7,908 nucleotides of DNA from an uncultured Burkholderiaceae bacterium. Its GTDB lineage: Bacteria; Pseudomonadota; Gammaproteobacteria; Burkholderiales; Burkholderiaceae. Under the pieces are notes generated by a model, which saw nothing but the letters and a program-made list of their open reading frames with translations, did no database searches and was not told the origin of the DNA. The stretch covers positions 1-7,908 of the forward strand of contig CALMPB010000458.1 in assembly GCA_937871985.1 (NCBI GenBank), read 5' to 3'. Below, one piece after another: positions 1 through 6,137 of this stretch (the stretch's first letter is position 1; the number at the start of each line of letters is the position of its first letter). A program made the position numbers and the translations under genes.

Positions 1-1146
1 GCAGGCATGGCAACAGTGCAGCCGGGCGTACGTAATTTGGCGATTTCGCAGGCCGCGGCGCCGCATGGGCTTTATTACGCTCCCGACCCTTCGTCGCAGA
101 TTGCTTGCTCCATAGGTGGCAATGTGGCCGAGAATGCCGGCGGCGTGCACTGCCTGAAGTATGGCCTGACAGTACATAACATCCATCAGGTCAAGGTTCT
201 AACCATCGATGGCGAGTTGCTGGTTCTGGGTTCGGAAGCCCTGGATAGCCCCGGTTTCGATTTGCTTGCATTGTTTACCGGGTCTGAAGGCATGCTGGGC
301 ATTGTCGTCGAGGTGACTGTGCGATTGCTCGCCAGCCCCCAAAGCGCAAAGGTGCTGCTGGCAAGCTTTGACGATGTCGAGAAGGCGGGCGGGGCCGTGG
401 CGCAAATTCTGGGCGCGGGAATAATTCCGGCTGGCCTGGAGATGATGGACAACCTGGCCATTCGTGCGGCGGAAGACTTCATTCACGCTGGCTATCCGGT
501 GGAAGCCGCGGCCATCCTGCTGTGCGAGCTGGATGGCGCCCAGCTTGATGTTGCCGAAGATTCCCAGCGCGTCGAAGCGATTCTATTGGCGGCGGGGGCC
601 ACGCAGGTCCGGGTGGCCAGGGACGAAGCCGAGCGCCAGCGTTTCTGGCTGGGGCGCAAGAATGCCTTTCCGGCCGTGGGGCGCATCTCGCCCGACTACT
701 ACTGCATGGACGGCACGATACCGCGCCGCGAATTGCCGCGAGTGCTGAAGCGCATTGCCGAATTGTCCGCGTCTTTTGGGCTGCGGGTGGCCAACGTGTT
801 CCATGCCGGCGACGGCAATATGCACCCCTTGATTCTGTTCGATGCCAATACGCCGGGCGAAATGGAGAAGGCAGAAGCGATAGGCGCCAAGATTCTGGAG
901 TTGTGCGTCGAAGTGGGCGGCACAATTACCGGAGAGCACGGCGTCGGGCGCGAGAAAATCAATCAGATGTGCACGCAATTCAATAGTGACGAGCTGGAGT
1001 TTTTTCATGCGGTCAAGGCGGCGTTTGATCCCAAGCGTTTATTGAATCCGGGCAAGAATATTCCCACGTTGCAACGCTGCGCCGAGTTCGGGGCTATGCA
1101 TGTTCATGGTGGGCAGCTTCCGTTTCCTGAGCTGGAGCGATTCTAA
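1..1146 (+). CDS. glcD: Glycolate oxidase subunit GlcD (FAD-linked), 5'-truncated by the window edge
   Basis: Catalytic FAD subunit of glycolate oxidase, which oxidises glycolate (and often D-lactate) to glyoxylate and passes electrons through GlcE/GlcF to the respiratory chain. The frame is open from base 1. An in-frame ATG at 7 is not the true start, because the protein enters in the middle of the FAD-binding domain. 381 residues are visible against about 499 for E. coli GlcD, so roughly 118 N-terminal residues are missing. Visible landmarks are the FAD-domain stretch CSIGGNVAENAGGVHCLKYG (bases about 109-168), GSEGMLG (from 280), the metal/substrate motif HAGDGNMHP (802-828) and GEHGVGREK (931-957). 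The C-terminal FAD-oxidase domain ends in PFPELERF, as remembered for E. coli GlcD. The stop TAA overlaps the glcE start (TAATG), so it is the first visible gene of a coupled glcDEF operon. Its identity is nearly certain; alternatives such as D-lactate dehydrogenase are disfavoured by the adjoining glcE and glcF. Confidence 0.96.
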   Translation, partial: AGMATVQPGVRNLAISQAAAPHGLYYAPDPSSQIACSIGGNVAENAGGVHCLKYGLTVHNIHQVKVLTIDGELLVLGSEALDSPGFDLLALFTGSEGMLGIVVEVTVRLLASPQSAKVLLASFDDVEKAGGAVAQILGAGIIPAGLEMMDNLAIRAAEDFIHAGYPVEAAAILLCELDGAQLDVAEDSQRVEAILLAAGATQVRVARDEAERQRFWLGRKNAFPAVGRISPDYYCMDGTIPRRELPRVLKRIAELSASFGLRVANVFHAGDGNMHPLILFDANTPGEMEKAEAIGAKILELCVEVGGTITGEHGVGREKINQMCTQFNSDELEFFHAVKAAFDPKRLLNPGKNIPTLQRCAEFGAMHVHGGQLPFPELERF

Positions 1147-2213
1147 TGAATGCATCGGTCAACTCCAAGGACGATAGTCAAAGCCTGATTGAACAAGTCG
1201 CCAAGGCGCTGGAGGGGCAGACAGCCTTGCGTATTCGCGGGGGCGACAGCAAGGCGTTTCTGGGCCGGCCGGTCGCGGGCCAAGAGATCGACCTGCGCTC
1301 GCACCGGGGCGTGGTCAGCTATGACCCGACCGAACTCGTCATCACGGTTCGCGCCGGTACGCCGGTTGCCGAACTTAATGCGGTGCTGGAGGCTGAAAAC
1401 CAGATGCTGCCTTGCGAACCATCTGTATTCGGAGGCCGCGCTACAGTTGGCGGCATGGTCGCAAGCGGATTGGCGGGCCCGCGGCGGCCTTGGGCGGGCT
1501 CCGTGCGCGACTTCGTCCTGGGCTGCCGGCTTATCACCGGGCAGGCCAAATCCTTGCGCTTTGGCGGCGAGGTCATGAAGAACGTTGCCGGCTATGATGT
1601 GTCGCGGCTTATGGCGGGCAGCTTCGGCTGCCTGGGCATACTGACCGAAGTTTCGCTCAAGGTCCTGCCCAGGCCGCGCGCCAGCCATAGCGTCAGCCTG
1701 GAACTCTCGGCCGCCGAGGCGCTGCTTAAGCTTTCGGCATGGCGCCGTGCGGCGGTGCCCGTGACAGGCGCTTTTCATACTCAAGGAAGGCTATATATAC
1801 GCTTCGAAGGCGGAGAAGGTTCGGTGCGCGAGGCGTTGGCCCTGGCGGGCGGCGAAGAGGCCGACCCGTCCATTTGGGAAGAACTTAGAGAGCAGCGCCT
1901 TGACTTCTTCGGCGGCGAGCGGCCGTTGTGGCGGCTGTCAGTGCCCGCCCTGACCACGGTCCAAGGCTGGCCGCAAGACACCCTTTTCGACTGGGGCGGC
2001 GCCCAGCGATGGGTCAAGAGCGACGAACCGGCGTCGGTGTTGCGGGGAATGGCCGAGAAGGCAGGCGGACATGCCAGCTGTTTTACGCCTGTGCCGGGAG
2101 TGGAGCCGTTGCACCCGCTTAGCCCGGCCTTGCTGCGCTTTCATCAGCAATTGAAAGCCAGGATGGATCCGTGCGGGATATTCAATCCTGGGCGCATGTA
2201 TGCCGATCTTTAA
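1146..2213 (+). CDS. glcE: Glycolate oxidase subunit GlcE (FAD-binding)
   Basis: Second flavoprotein subunit of glycolate oxidase, needed with GlcD and GlcF for activity. It is 355 residues, close to the roughly 350 of E. coli GlcE. The N-terminal half is an FAD-binding PCMH-type domain: RIRGGDSKAFLGRP at about 29-42, EPSVFGGRATVGGMVASGLA at about 91-110, and MKNVAGYDVSRLMAGSFG at about 144-161, followed by GILTEVSLKVLPRP. The C-terminal half is a divergent cap ending in the family-typical FNPGRMYADL. It is shorter than GlcD and lacks the HAGDGN and GEHG motifs, which separates the two subunits. The start ATG shares one base with the glcD TAA stop, and GGAG at 1134-1137 lies 8 nt upstream, so translational coupling is likely. 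glcF follows after 9 nt. Confidence 0.95.
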   Translation: MNASVNSKDDSQSLIEQVAKALEGQTALRIRGGDSKAFLGRPVAGQEIDLRSHRGVVSYDPTELVITVRAGTPVAELNAVLEAENQMLPCEPSVFGGRATVGGMVASGLAGPRRPWAGSVRDFVLGCRLITGQAKSLRFGGEVMKNVAGYDVSRLMAGSFGCLGILTEVSLKVLPRPRASHSVSLELSAAEALLKLSAWRRAAVPVTGAFHTQGRLYIRFEGGEGSVREALALAGGEEADPSIWEELREQRLDFFGGERPLWRLSVPALTTVQGWPQDTLFDWGGAQRWVKSDEPASVLRGMAEKAGGHASCFTPVPGVEPLHPLSPALLRFHQQLKARMDPCGIFNPGRMYADL

Positions 2214-2222
2214 GGAAAAGTA

Positions 2223-3440
2223 ATGCAAACCAATCTTACGGACACGGTCAAGGCACTGGCGCGGGGCAAAGAGGCCGAAGCCATCCTGCGCTCTTGCGTA
2301 CATTGCGGCTTTTGCAATGCCACCTGCCCCACCTATCAAGTCCTGGGCGACGAGCTCGACGGTCCGCGCGGCCGGATCTACCTGATCAAAAGTTTTCTGG
2401 AGGGAGCGCAAGCCACTGAAAAGACGCAGGCGCACCTGGACCGCTGCTTAAGCTGCCGCAACTGCGAAACCACCTGTCCGTCCGGCGTTGACTTTCATTC
2501 CCTGCTGGATATCGGGCGCGAACAAATAGCAACGCAAGTACGCCGGCCTTTCGGCCAACGCCTTTTGCGCGGCGGCCTGAGGCTGGTGATCCCCAGGCGC
2601 TCGGTCTTCGGCGCTCTGCTGAAAATAGGCCAGTCGGCCCGGCCCTGGCTGCCCAATACTGTGCAGCGCAAGATTCCGACCAAGCCCGCAACGCCCAAGC
2701 CCAGGCCTGTCGCGCGGCATGCGCGGCGCATGCTGATGCTGGAGGGCTGCGTGCAGCCAAGCCTGTCGCCCAACACCAATGCGGCGGCGGCTCGCGTCCT
2801 GGATAAACTTGGGATTACAGTGGTCGATGCGCCGCGCGCCGGATGTTGCGGCGCGACGGACTACCACCTGGATGCCCAGGAAAAAGGCCTGGAACGTGCG
2901 CGCCGGAATATCGATGCGTGGTGGCCCGCCATAGAAGCGGGAGCGCAGGCCATAGTCCAGACCGCCAGCGGCTGCGGGGCCTTTGTAAAGGAATACGGCA
3001 AACTGCTGCGTGGCGATCCCTTGTATGCGGAAAAAGCAAAGCGCGTCAGCGAGCTGGCCGTGGACTTGGTTGAAGTTCTTGGCAGCGAACCGCTGCAAGC
3101 CCTGAACGCCAATATCGGCAAGACGGTGGCCTTTCATTGCCCCTGCACTATGCAGCATGCGCAGAAACTGGGAACCCTGGCCGAGCAGACGTTGCGGCGC
3201 CTGGGGTTTCACTTGAGTCCGGTAGCCGACGCCCACTTGTGCTGCGGCTCGGCTGGCACTTATTCCATCACCCAGCCTGCGCTTTCCCGCCAGCTGCGCG
3301 ACAACAAGCTGGATGCCCTGGAGAGCGGCAAGCCCGACGTGATCGCCACCGCCAACATCGGCTGCCAGATGCACCTGGCCAGCGCAGGCCGCACGCCCGT
3401 GCGCCATTGGGTCGAGCTGCTTGATGAAGCCTTGCGGTAG
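2223..3440 (+). CDS. glcF: Glycolate oxidase iron-sulfur subunit GlcF
   Basis: Iron-sulfur subunit that carries electrons from the GlcD/GlcE flavins towards the membrane quinone pool. It is 405 residues (E. coli about 407). Two 4Fe-4S ferredoxin-like motifs are intact: C25-x2-C28-x2-C31-x3-C35-P and C75-x2-C78-x2-C81-x3-C85-P. They are followed by two cysteine-rich CCG domains of the heterodisulfide-reductase type: C176 with GCCG at 207-210, the TASGCG stretch around C251, then CPC at 306-308 with CCG at 340-342. No key cysteine is missing. The start ATG has AAGGA at 2212-2216, six bases upstream and overlapping the glcE stop. It is the last gene of this operon in the window, as the next gene converges on it from the other strand after 83 nt. 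The glcG and glcB genes that follow glcF in E. coli are absent at this position. Confidence 0.96.
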   Translation: MQTNLTDTVKALARGKEAEAILRSCVHCGFCNATCPTYQVLGDELDGPRGRIYLIKSFLEGAQATEKTQAHLDRCLSCRNCETTCPSGVDFHSLLDIGREQIATQVRRPFGQRLLRGGLRLVIPRRSVFGALLKIGQSARPWLPNTVQRKIPTKPATPKPRPVARHARRMLMLEGCVQPSLSPNTNAAAARVLDKLGITVVDAPRAGCCGATDYHLDAQEKGLERARRNIDAWWPAIEAGAQAIVQTASGCGAFVKEYGKLLRGDPLYAEKAKRVSELAVDLVEVLGSEPLQALNANIGKTVAFHCPCTMQHAQKLGTLAEQTLRRLGFHLSPVADAHLCCGSAGTYSITQPALSRQLRDNKLDALESGKPDVIATANIGCQMHLASAGRTPVRHWVELLDEALR

Positions 3441-3523
3441 AGGTTGTGAGGCCGATGGGCGTCTTGGTTCAACCGCAGCGCCGTCGGACTGAGTGCAAAG
3501 GCCTTTGTTTTATCCTGAAGGCT

Positions 3524-4441
3524 TTATTGCCAGTTGGTGCACACCTGGGCTATCAGGTCGCGCAACCAGCGATGCAATGGGTTGTTGTGCGTACGATCAT
3601 GCCACATAAGCACGACGTTGATTGGAGTCAGTTTTAGCGGCGGCTCGAAGATCCGGATGGATGAGACATCGGTGAATCGCTGGGCGATGCGTTCTGGCAA
3701 AGTGGCGATAAGGTTGGATTGGGCAATCAAGAACGGCACGCCCATGAACGTCGGCTTGGATAGCGCCACATGGCGTTGCCGGCCCGTGTTGCGCAAGGCT
3801 GTGTCGATAAGCGCGTTGTACATATTGGCGCCCTCCGCCGGTTCGATCGCAACATGGCTGAAGTCGCAAAAGCGCTCCAGCGAAAGCGGCCGTTCGAACA
3901 GGTCATGGCCAGAACGCGCTATCCCCACCAGCCGGTCCGAAAATAATGGCCGGGTGCGTACATTGTCGGGCGGCGTCGGGAAGTAGGACAAGGCCATGTC
4001 AATCTCCCCACCGCTCATGACTTCGGCAAGCCGACGGGGGTTGGGGCCTACGATCCGCAGCGATACATTCGGTGCCTGCCGCTCCAGCTCGACCATAAGC
4101 CGTGGCATCACGACGAAGTCGATATAGTCGATGACGATCATGGTGATCGTCGCCTTTTCCTGCGTGGGATCGAAGGGCTGTTGTTCGTGGATCAGCACGT
4201 CCAGGCTGCTTAGTATCTTTTCAACCTGGGGCATCAGGTAGAGCGCCTTCTCCGTGGGGACCAAGCCTTTGTGCGACTTTACAAGCAAAGGATCGTGAAA
4301 CATGACCCGCAATTTGGCAAGCGCAAGGCTCATGGAGGATTGGCTGATTTCCAACCGATAGCTCGCGCGCGTAACGTGGCATTCGCGCATGAGCGCATCG
4401 AAGGCGACAAGCAGGTTCAAGTCTGTTTTTTGAAGACTCAA
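3524..4441 (-). CDS. LysR-type transcriptional regulator, TTG start proposed
   Basis: DNA-binding regulator of the LysR family, 305 residues with the start chosen here. The N-terminal winged helix-turn-helix covers about residues 7-65 (DLNLLVAFDALMRECHVTRA, then ISQSSMSLALAKLR), followed by DPLLVKSHKGLVPTEKA. The remainder is a periplasmic-binding-protein-like effector domain, with the C-terminal stretch MWHDRTHNNPLHRWLRDLI resembling the NodD/NahR/LinR-type branch. The frame has no ATG before the HTH. TTG at 4441-4439 gives MSLQKTDLN, which matches family N-termini, and has GGAG six bases upstream. A longer reading from TTG at 4519 (331 residues) adds 26 atypical residues, has no visible Shine-Dalgarno, and would bury a pair of TTGC/GCAA dyads in coding sequence. 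The gene is divergent from the cupin-hydrolase-TRAP operon, its likely target, and convergent with glcF. The effector cannot be read from the sequence. Confidence 0.93.
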   Translation of the reverse strand: MSLQKTDLNLLVAFDALMRECHVTRASYRLEISQSSMSLALAKLRVMFHDPLLVKSHKGLVPTEKALYLMPQVEKILSSLDVLIHEQQPFDPTQEKATITMIVIDYIDFVVMPRLMVELERQAPNVSLRIVGPNPRRLAEVMSGGEIDMALSYFPTPPDNVRTRPLFSDRLVGIARSGHDLFERPLSLERFCDFSHVAIEPAEGANMYNALIDTALRNTGRQRHVALSKPTFMGVPFLIAQSNLIATLPERIAQRFTDVSSIRIFEPPLKLTPINVVLMWHDRTHNNPLHRWLRDLIAQVCTNWQ

Positions 4442-4447
4442 TGGACG

Positions 4448-4451
4448 CTCC
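4448..4451 (-). promoter_or_regulatory. Ribosome binding site (GGAG) supporting the TTG start of the LysR gene
   Basis: Read on the - strand, GGAG lies 6 nt before TTG at 4441-4439. No comparable purine-rich site precedes the alternative TTG at 4519. This is the main local evidence for the shorter regulator protein. Confidence 0.5.
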
Positions 4452-4483
4452 GTGAGGAATCCTCTTGGAAGAATATGGCCGCG

Positions 4484-4517
4484 TTGCAGCGTGGCAATGT
4501 GTGTTGCGCTTTGCAAC
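4484..4517. promoter_or_regulatory. Tandem TTGC...GCAA dyads, candidate LysR-type operator
   Basis: Two inverted repeats with the same half-sites lie side by side: TTGC-N6-GCAA at 4484-4497, and TTGC-N5-GCAA at 4504-4516, which extends to TGTTGC/GCAACA at 4502-4518. The second has the T-N11-A form of a LysR box. Their left ends are 20 nt apart, about two helical turns, which would place both on the same DNA face. They lie 43-76 nt upstream of the proposed TTG start of the regulator. Binding is inferred from pattern and context only. Confidence 0.4.
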
Positions 4518-4551
4518 AACGAGATTTCGATAGCGACTATTTAGCGTGCGA

Positions 4552-4580
4552 ATTGTAGCAGGCAGGTCGTTACGGTTTAA
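4552..4580 (-). promoter_or_regulatory. Possible sigma-70 promoter for the LysR gene
   Basis: On the - strand a good -10 hexamer TACAAT (4557-4552) is preceded, after a 17-nt spacer, by a weak -35 TTAAAC (4580-4575). Transcription would begin near 4545. This leaves a leader of about 100 nt containing the TTGC/GCAA dyads if the TTG at 4441 is the start, or about 26 nt if the TTG at 4519 is used. The -10 is convincing; the -35 matches consensus at only three positions. Confidence 0.35.
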
Positions 4581-4589
4581 TTTGCAAAT
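4580..4589. promoter_or_regulatory. Perfect palindrome ATTTGCAAAT, possible regulator site
   Basis: Ten-base perfect palindrome in the AT-rich middle of the divergent region. Its core TTGCAA contains the same TTGC and GCAA half-sites as the tandem dyads, but overlapping rather than spaced. It touches the weak -35 of the regulator promoter. It could be a second binding site for the regulator or chance in AT-rich DNA. Confidence 0.25.
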
Positions 4590-4681
4590 CAGAAAAACAA
4601 AGCTACTAGAAAAAGTAAATAACGGAGACAACCGTCAACTTGCGGCCATTGCGCCGCGCCGCTTTTGCATCCGTTATCAAG

Positions 4682-4710
4682 TCTTGGCCACTGCCTGGCC
4701 GTAGTCAAGA
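4682..4710 (+). other. Potential leader hairpin upstream of the cupin gene
   Basis: The inner stem GGCCA (4686-4690) pairs with TGGCC (4696-4700) around loop CTGCC. An outer TCTT (4682-4685) can pair with AAGA (4707-4710) across a 6-nt bulge. The structure ends 23 nt before the Shine-Dalgarno of the cupin gene. No uninterrupted T-run follows, so it is not a standard intrinsic terminator. It may be a leader mRNA structure or a protein-binding dyad. Confidence 0.25.
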
Positions 4711-4745
4711 CCCATTTGATTCTTTCCTTTGCTGGAGGCAAACCA

Positions 4746-5309
4746 ATGAGTATTCCTACGATCCGAGTCAACCGAGAAGAAATGCGCACGCGTGTCGCAC
4801 TCTTCAGCGAAATCAAAGGCTATAGCGGCGGTTTGCCGGATAGCAATTACCCTAGCGCGGAGCGAATCCTTTACAGCGTTATCGGGTTTCAGCCGCCAGA
4901 GGGCGACTCCACCAGCGTCACATCGCCGGTCGGCGACCTGGCGGCCCAGAACGCCGCCATCAAGATCAACGAAGGCTTTAACCTGGGCTTTTGCGAAGCC
5001 GCGCCCGGCAAAGGCCCCATGATGCACAACCACGACACGAACGAAACCTTCATGCCCATCACGGGCAGGTGGCGCTGCTCCTGGGAGGTCGACGACCGCG
5101 TCGAGTCGTTTGAACTCGGGCCGCGCGATGTTATATCGTTCCCTCCAGGAGTGCAGCGACGTTTCGGAAATATTACGCATGAAGAACCCAACAACACTCA
5201 CTGGCTCCTGTTCGTGGTTGCGGGAAATGCCCCCAAGGCAGAGTTCTCGCCCGAGTCCATGGCCGAGCTTGGCGAAAAAGGCTATCTTGACGCCGGTGGT
5301 GCCCAATGA
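4746..5309 (+). CDS. Single-domain cupin protein of unknown function
   Basis: A 187-residue protein with one cupin (double-stranded beta-helix) domain at about residues 75-165. Cupin motif 1 is intact: H94-x-H96-x3-E100-x6-G107. In motif 2 the expected P-x-G-x2-H-x3-N reads P133-P-G135-V-Q-R138-R-F-G-N142, so the third metal-ligand His is Arg. With three ligands left it may bind metal weakly, or act as a binding or non-metal cupin; the sequence does not say. ATG at 4746 is chosen because GGAGG (4734-4738) sits 7 nt upstream. The frame stays open upstream to a TTG at 4665, but that has no such site. The stop overlaps the hydrolase start (ATGA). As first gene of an operon with a hydrolase and a TRAP transporter, it probably helps process or sense the imported compound. 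No signal peptide is visible, so it is likely cytoplasmic. Confidence 0.88.
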   Translation: MSIPTIRVNREEMRTRVALFSEIKGYSGGLPDSNYPSAERILYSVIGFQPPEGDSTSVTSPVGDLAAQNAAIKINEGFNLGFCEAAPGKGPMMHNHDTNETFMPITGRWRCSWEVDDRVESFELGPRDVISFPPGVQRRFGNITHEEPNNTHWLLFVVAGNAPKAEFSPESMAELGEKGYLDAGGAQ

Positions 5310-6100
5310 CGGGCTCGGTCATCGATCAGTTGGCCGAGTTGGAAGAGCGTTATTCATGGAGGACATTGCAGACGGACGGCCATGAATGGCGCTGGCTCGA
5401 TACCGCTGGTGAAGGGCCGGCAACGATACTGCTGCCCGGCTCGGTGGGCGATGGCGCAATGTTTGTGTCGACCCTGCTTTCATTGGGCAAGCAGGTACGC
5501 CTGATTGCAATCACATACCCTGCCATATCCGATCCAGAACGCCTGGCGCACGGGCTGGCCCGGGTGATGGACCATATCGCACTGGCGTCCGCCACGATAG
5601 TGGGTTCGTCGTTTGCAGCCTATTGGGCGCAGTTCTTTGCCTTGCATTATCCTGCGCGCGTGAGGGCTTTGGTCATAGGCAATGGCTTCACAGACGGCAG
5701 CGACCTTGCCGCCAATCCATTGTTCGACCGAGCCTACGTCGAAGGCATCGCGTCGTCGACGCTGCACCAGGAGTGGCTGGAGCGTGTAAGGAATGCACCA
5801 GCCTCTGCGTTACAGCAATTGCAGGAAATCATGCTCGACAAGCGGCAAAGCCCCGAGAATCTGCACGCCCGCTTTTTGGGCGTGGTAGCCTCCGTGCCGT
5901 GCCCCGCGCTGCCTATTCCGGCGTCTGCCATAACCATTCTGGATTGCGACGACGATCCGCTGATTCCTGCAGCGGCGCGTGAACGGCTGCGAAGGGCCTA
6001 TCCACAGGCGAAGCACGTATCGCTCAAGCACGGAGGACATTACCCGCACTTCCTGAATACGAAAGAATATGAAGCTTTGCTTTTGAGCAGCATGAGTTAA
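5306..6100 (+). CDS. Alpha/beta-fold hydrolase, maspardin-like branch
   Basis: A 264-residue cytoplasmic alpha/beta hydrolase without a signal peptide. The strand leading to the oxyanion region (ATILLPGSVGDG, about 39-50) is followed by the nucleophile elbow G100-S-S102-F-A104, a G-x-S-x-A variant of the usual G-x-S-x-G. Candidate triad partners are Asp217 in DDPLIP (also Asp213, 215 and 216 nearby) and His245 in HGGHYPHF. LVIGNGFTD (122-130), the arrangement ILDCDDDP, and YPQAKHVSLKHGGHYP recall eukaryotic maspardin (SPG21/ACP33) and its bacterial relatives. This comparison is from memory. The start ATG overlaps the cupin stop (ATGA) and has only a weak GGTGG upstream, so its translation is probably coupled to the cupin gene. 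It is 37 nt from the TRAP binding-protein gene. It probably cleaves an ester, amide, lactone or C-C bond of the imported solute or a product of it, but the substrate is unknown. Confidence 0.88.
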   Translation: MTGSVIDQLAELEERYSWRTLQTDGHEWRWLDTAGEGPATILLPGSVGDGAMFVSTLLSLGKQVRLIAITYPAISDPERLAHGLARVMDHIALASATIVGSSFAAYWAQFFALHYPARVRALVIGNGFTDGSDLAANPLFDRAYVEGIASSTLHQEWLERVRNAPASALQQLQEIMLDKRQSPENLHARFLGVVASVPCPALPIPASAITILDCDDDPLIPAAARERLRRAYPQAKHVSLKHGGHYPHFLNTKEYEALLLSSMS

Positions 6101-6137
6101 TCAAGAATTCCAACTATTGGGTTTTGGAGACAAAATA

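Larger units (their letters stand above)
4442..4745. promoter_or_regulatory. Divergent control region between the LysR gene and the cupin-TRAP operon
   Basis: About 300 non-coding bases between two divergently transcribed units, the usual place for a LysR-type regulator to bind and to control both itself and its target operon. The central part (about 4571-4622) is clearly AT-rich compared with the surrounding genes. It contains the dyads, palindrome, regulator promoter and leader hairpin listed separately. I could not find a convincing -35/-10 pair for the + strand operon. That would fit an activator-dependent promoter but does not prove one. Confidence 0.6.

Noticed and set aside
2448..3407. 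Long open frame on the - strand opposite glcF (and similar ones opposite glcD, glcE, cupin and the TRAP binding protein).
   Set aside because: They mirror the codon bias of GC-rich genes on the opposite strand, show no recognisable domain or ribosome site, and the + strand genes are well-conserved families with intact motifs.
3441..3523. Possible terminator between the convergent glcF and LysR genes: palindrome CAAAGGCCTTTG at 3496-3507 followed by TTT, a long-loop AAGGCCTT/AAGGCTTT stem (3498-3525), and a bulged CCGATGGGCG/CGCCGTCGG stem (3452-3487).
   Set aside because: The palindrome has no room for a loop beyond a 4-bp stem, the long-loop stem has no T-run on either side, and the third stem is not next to a T-run. 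A terminator is expected here but none is convincing.
3534..3986. Open frame on the + strand inside the LysR gene.
   Set aside because: It is a shadow of the regulator's effector domain, whose protein sequence matches the LysR family throughout.
4665..4745. N-terminal extension of the cupin protein from TTG at 4665.
   Set aside because: ATG at 4746 has a strong GGAGG site with good spacing; the extension would read through the leader hairpin and is not cupin-like.
4574..4745. Sigma-70 promoter for the cupin operon (e.g. TTTGCA/TACTAG near 4581-4609, or TTGCGC/TTATCA near 4649-4679).
   Set aside because: Each pair matches consensus too weakly or has a 19-nt spacer; I could not choose one honestly.
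6117..6137. Upstream TTG start for the TRAP binding protein.
   Set aside because: It would place seven residues before a normal signal peptide and its codons overlap the Shine-Dalgarno GGAGA used by ATG 6138.
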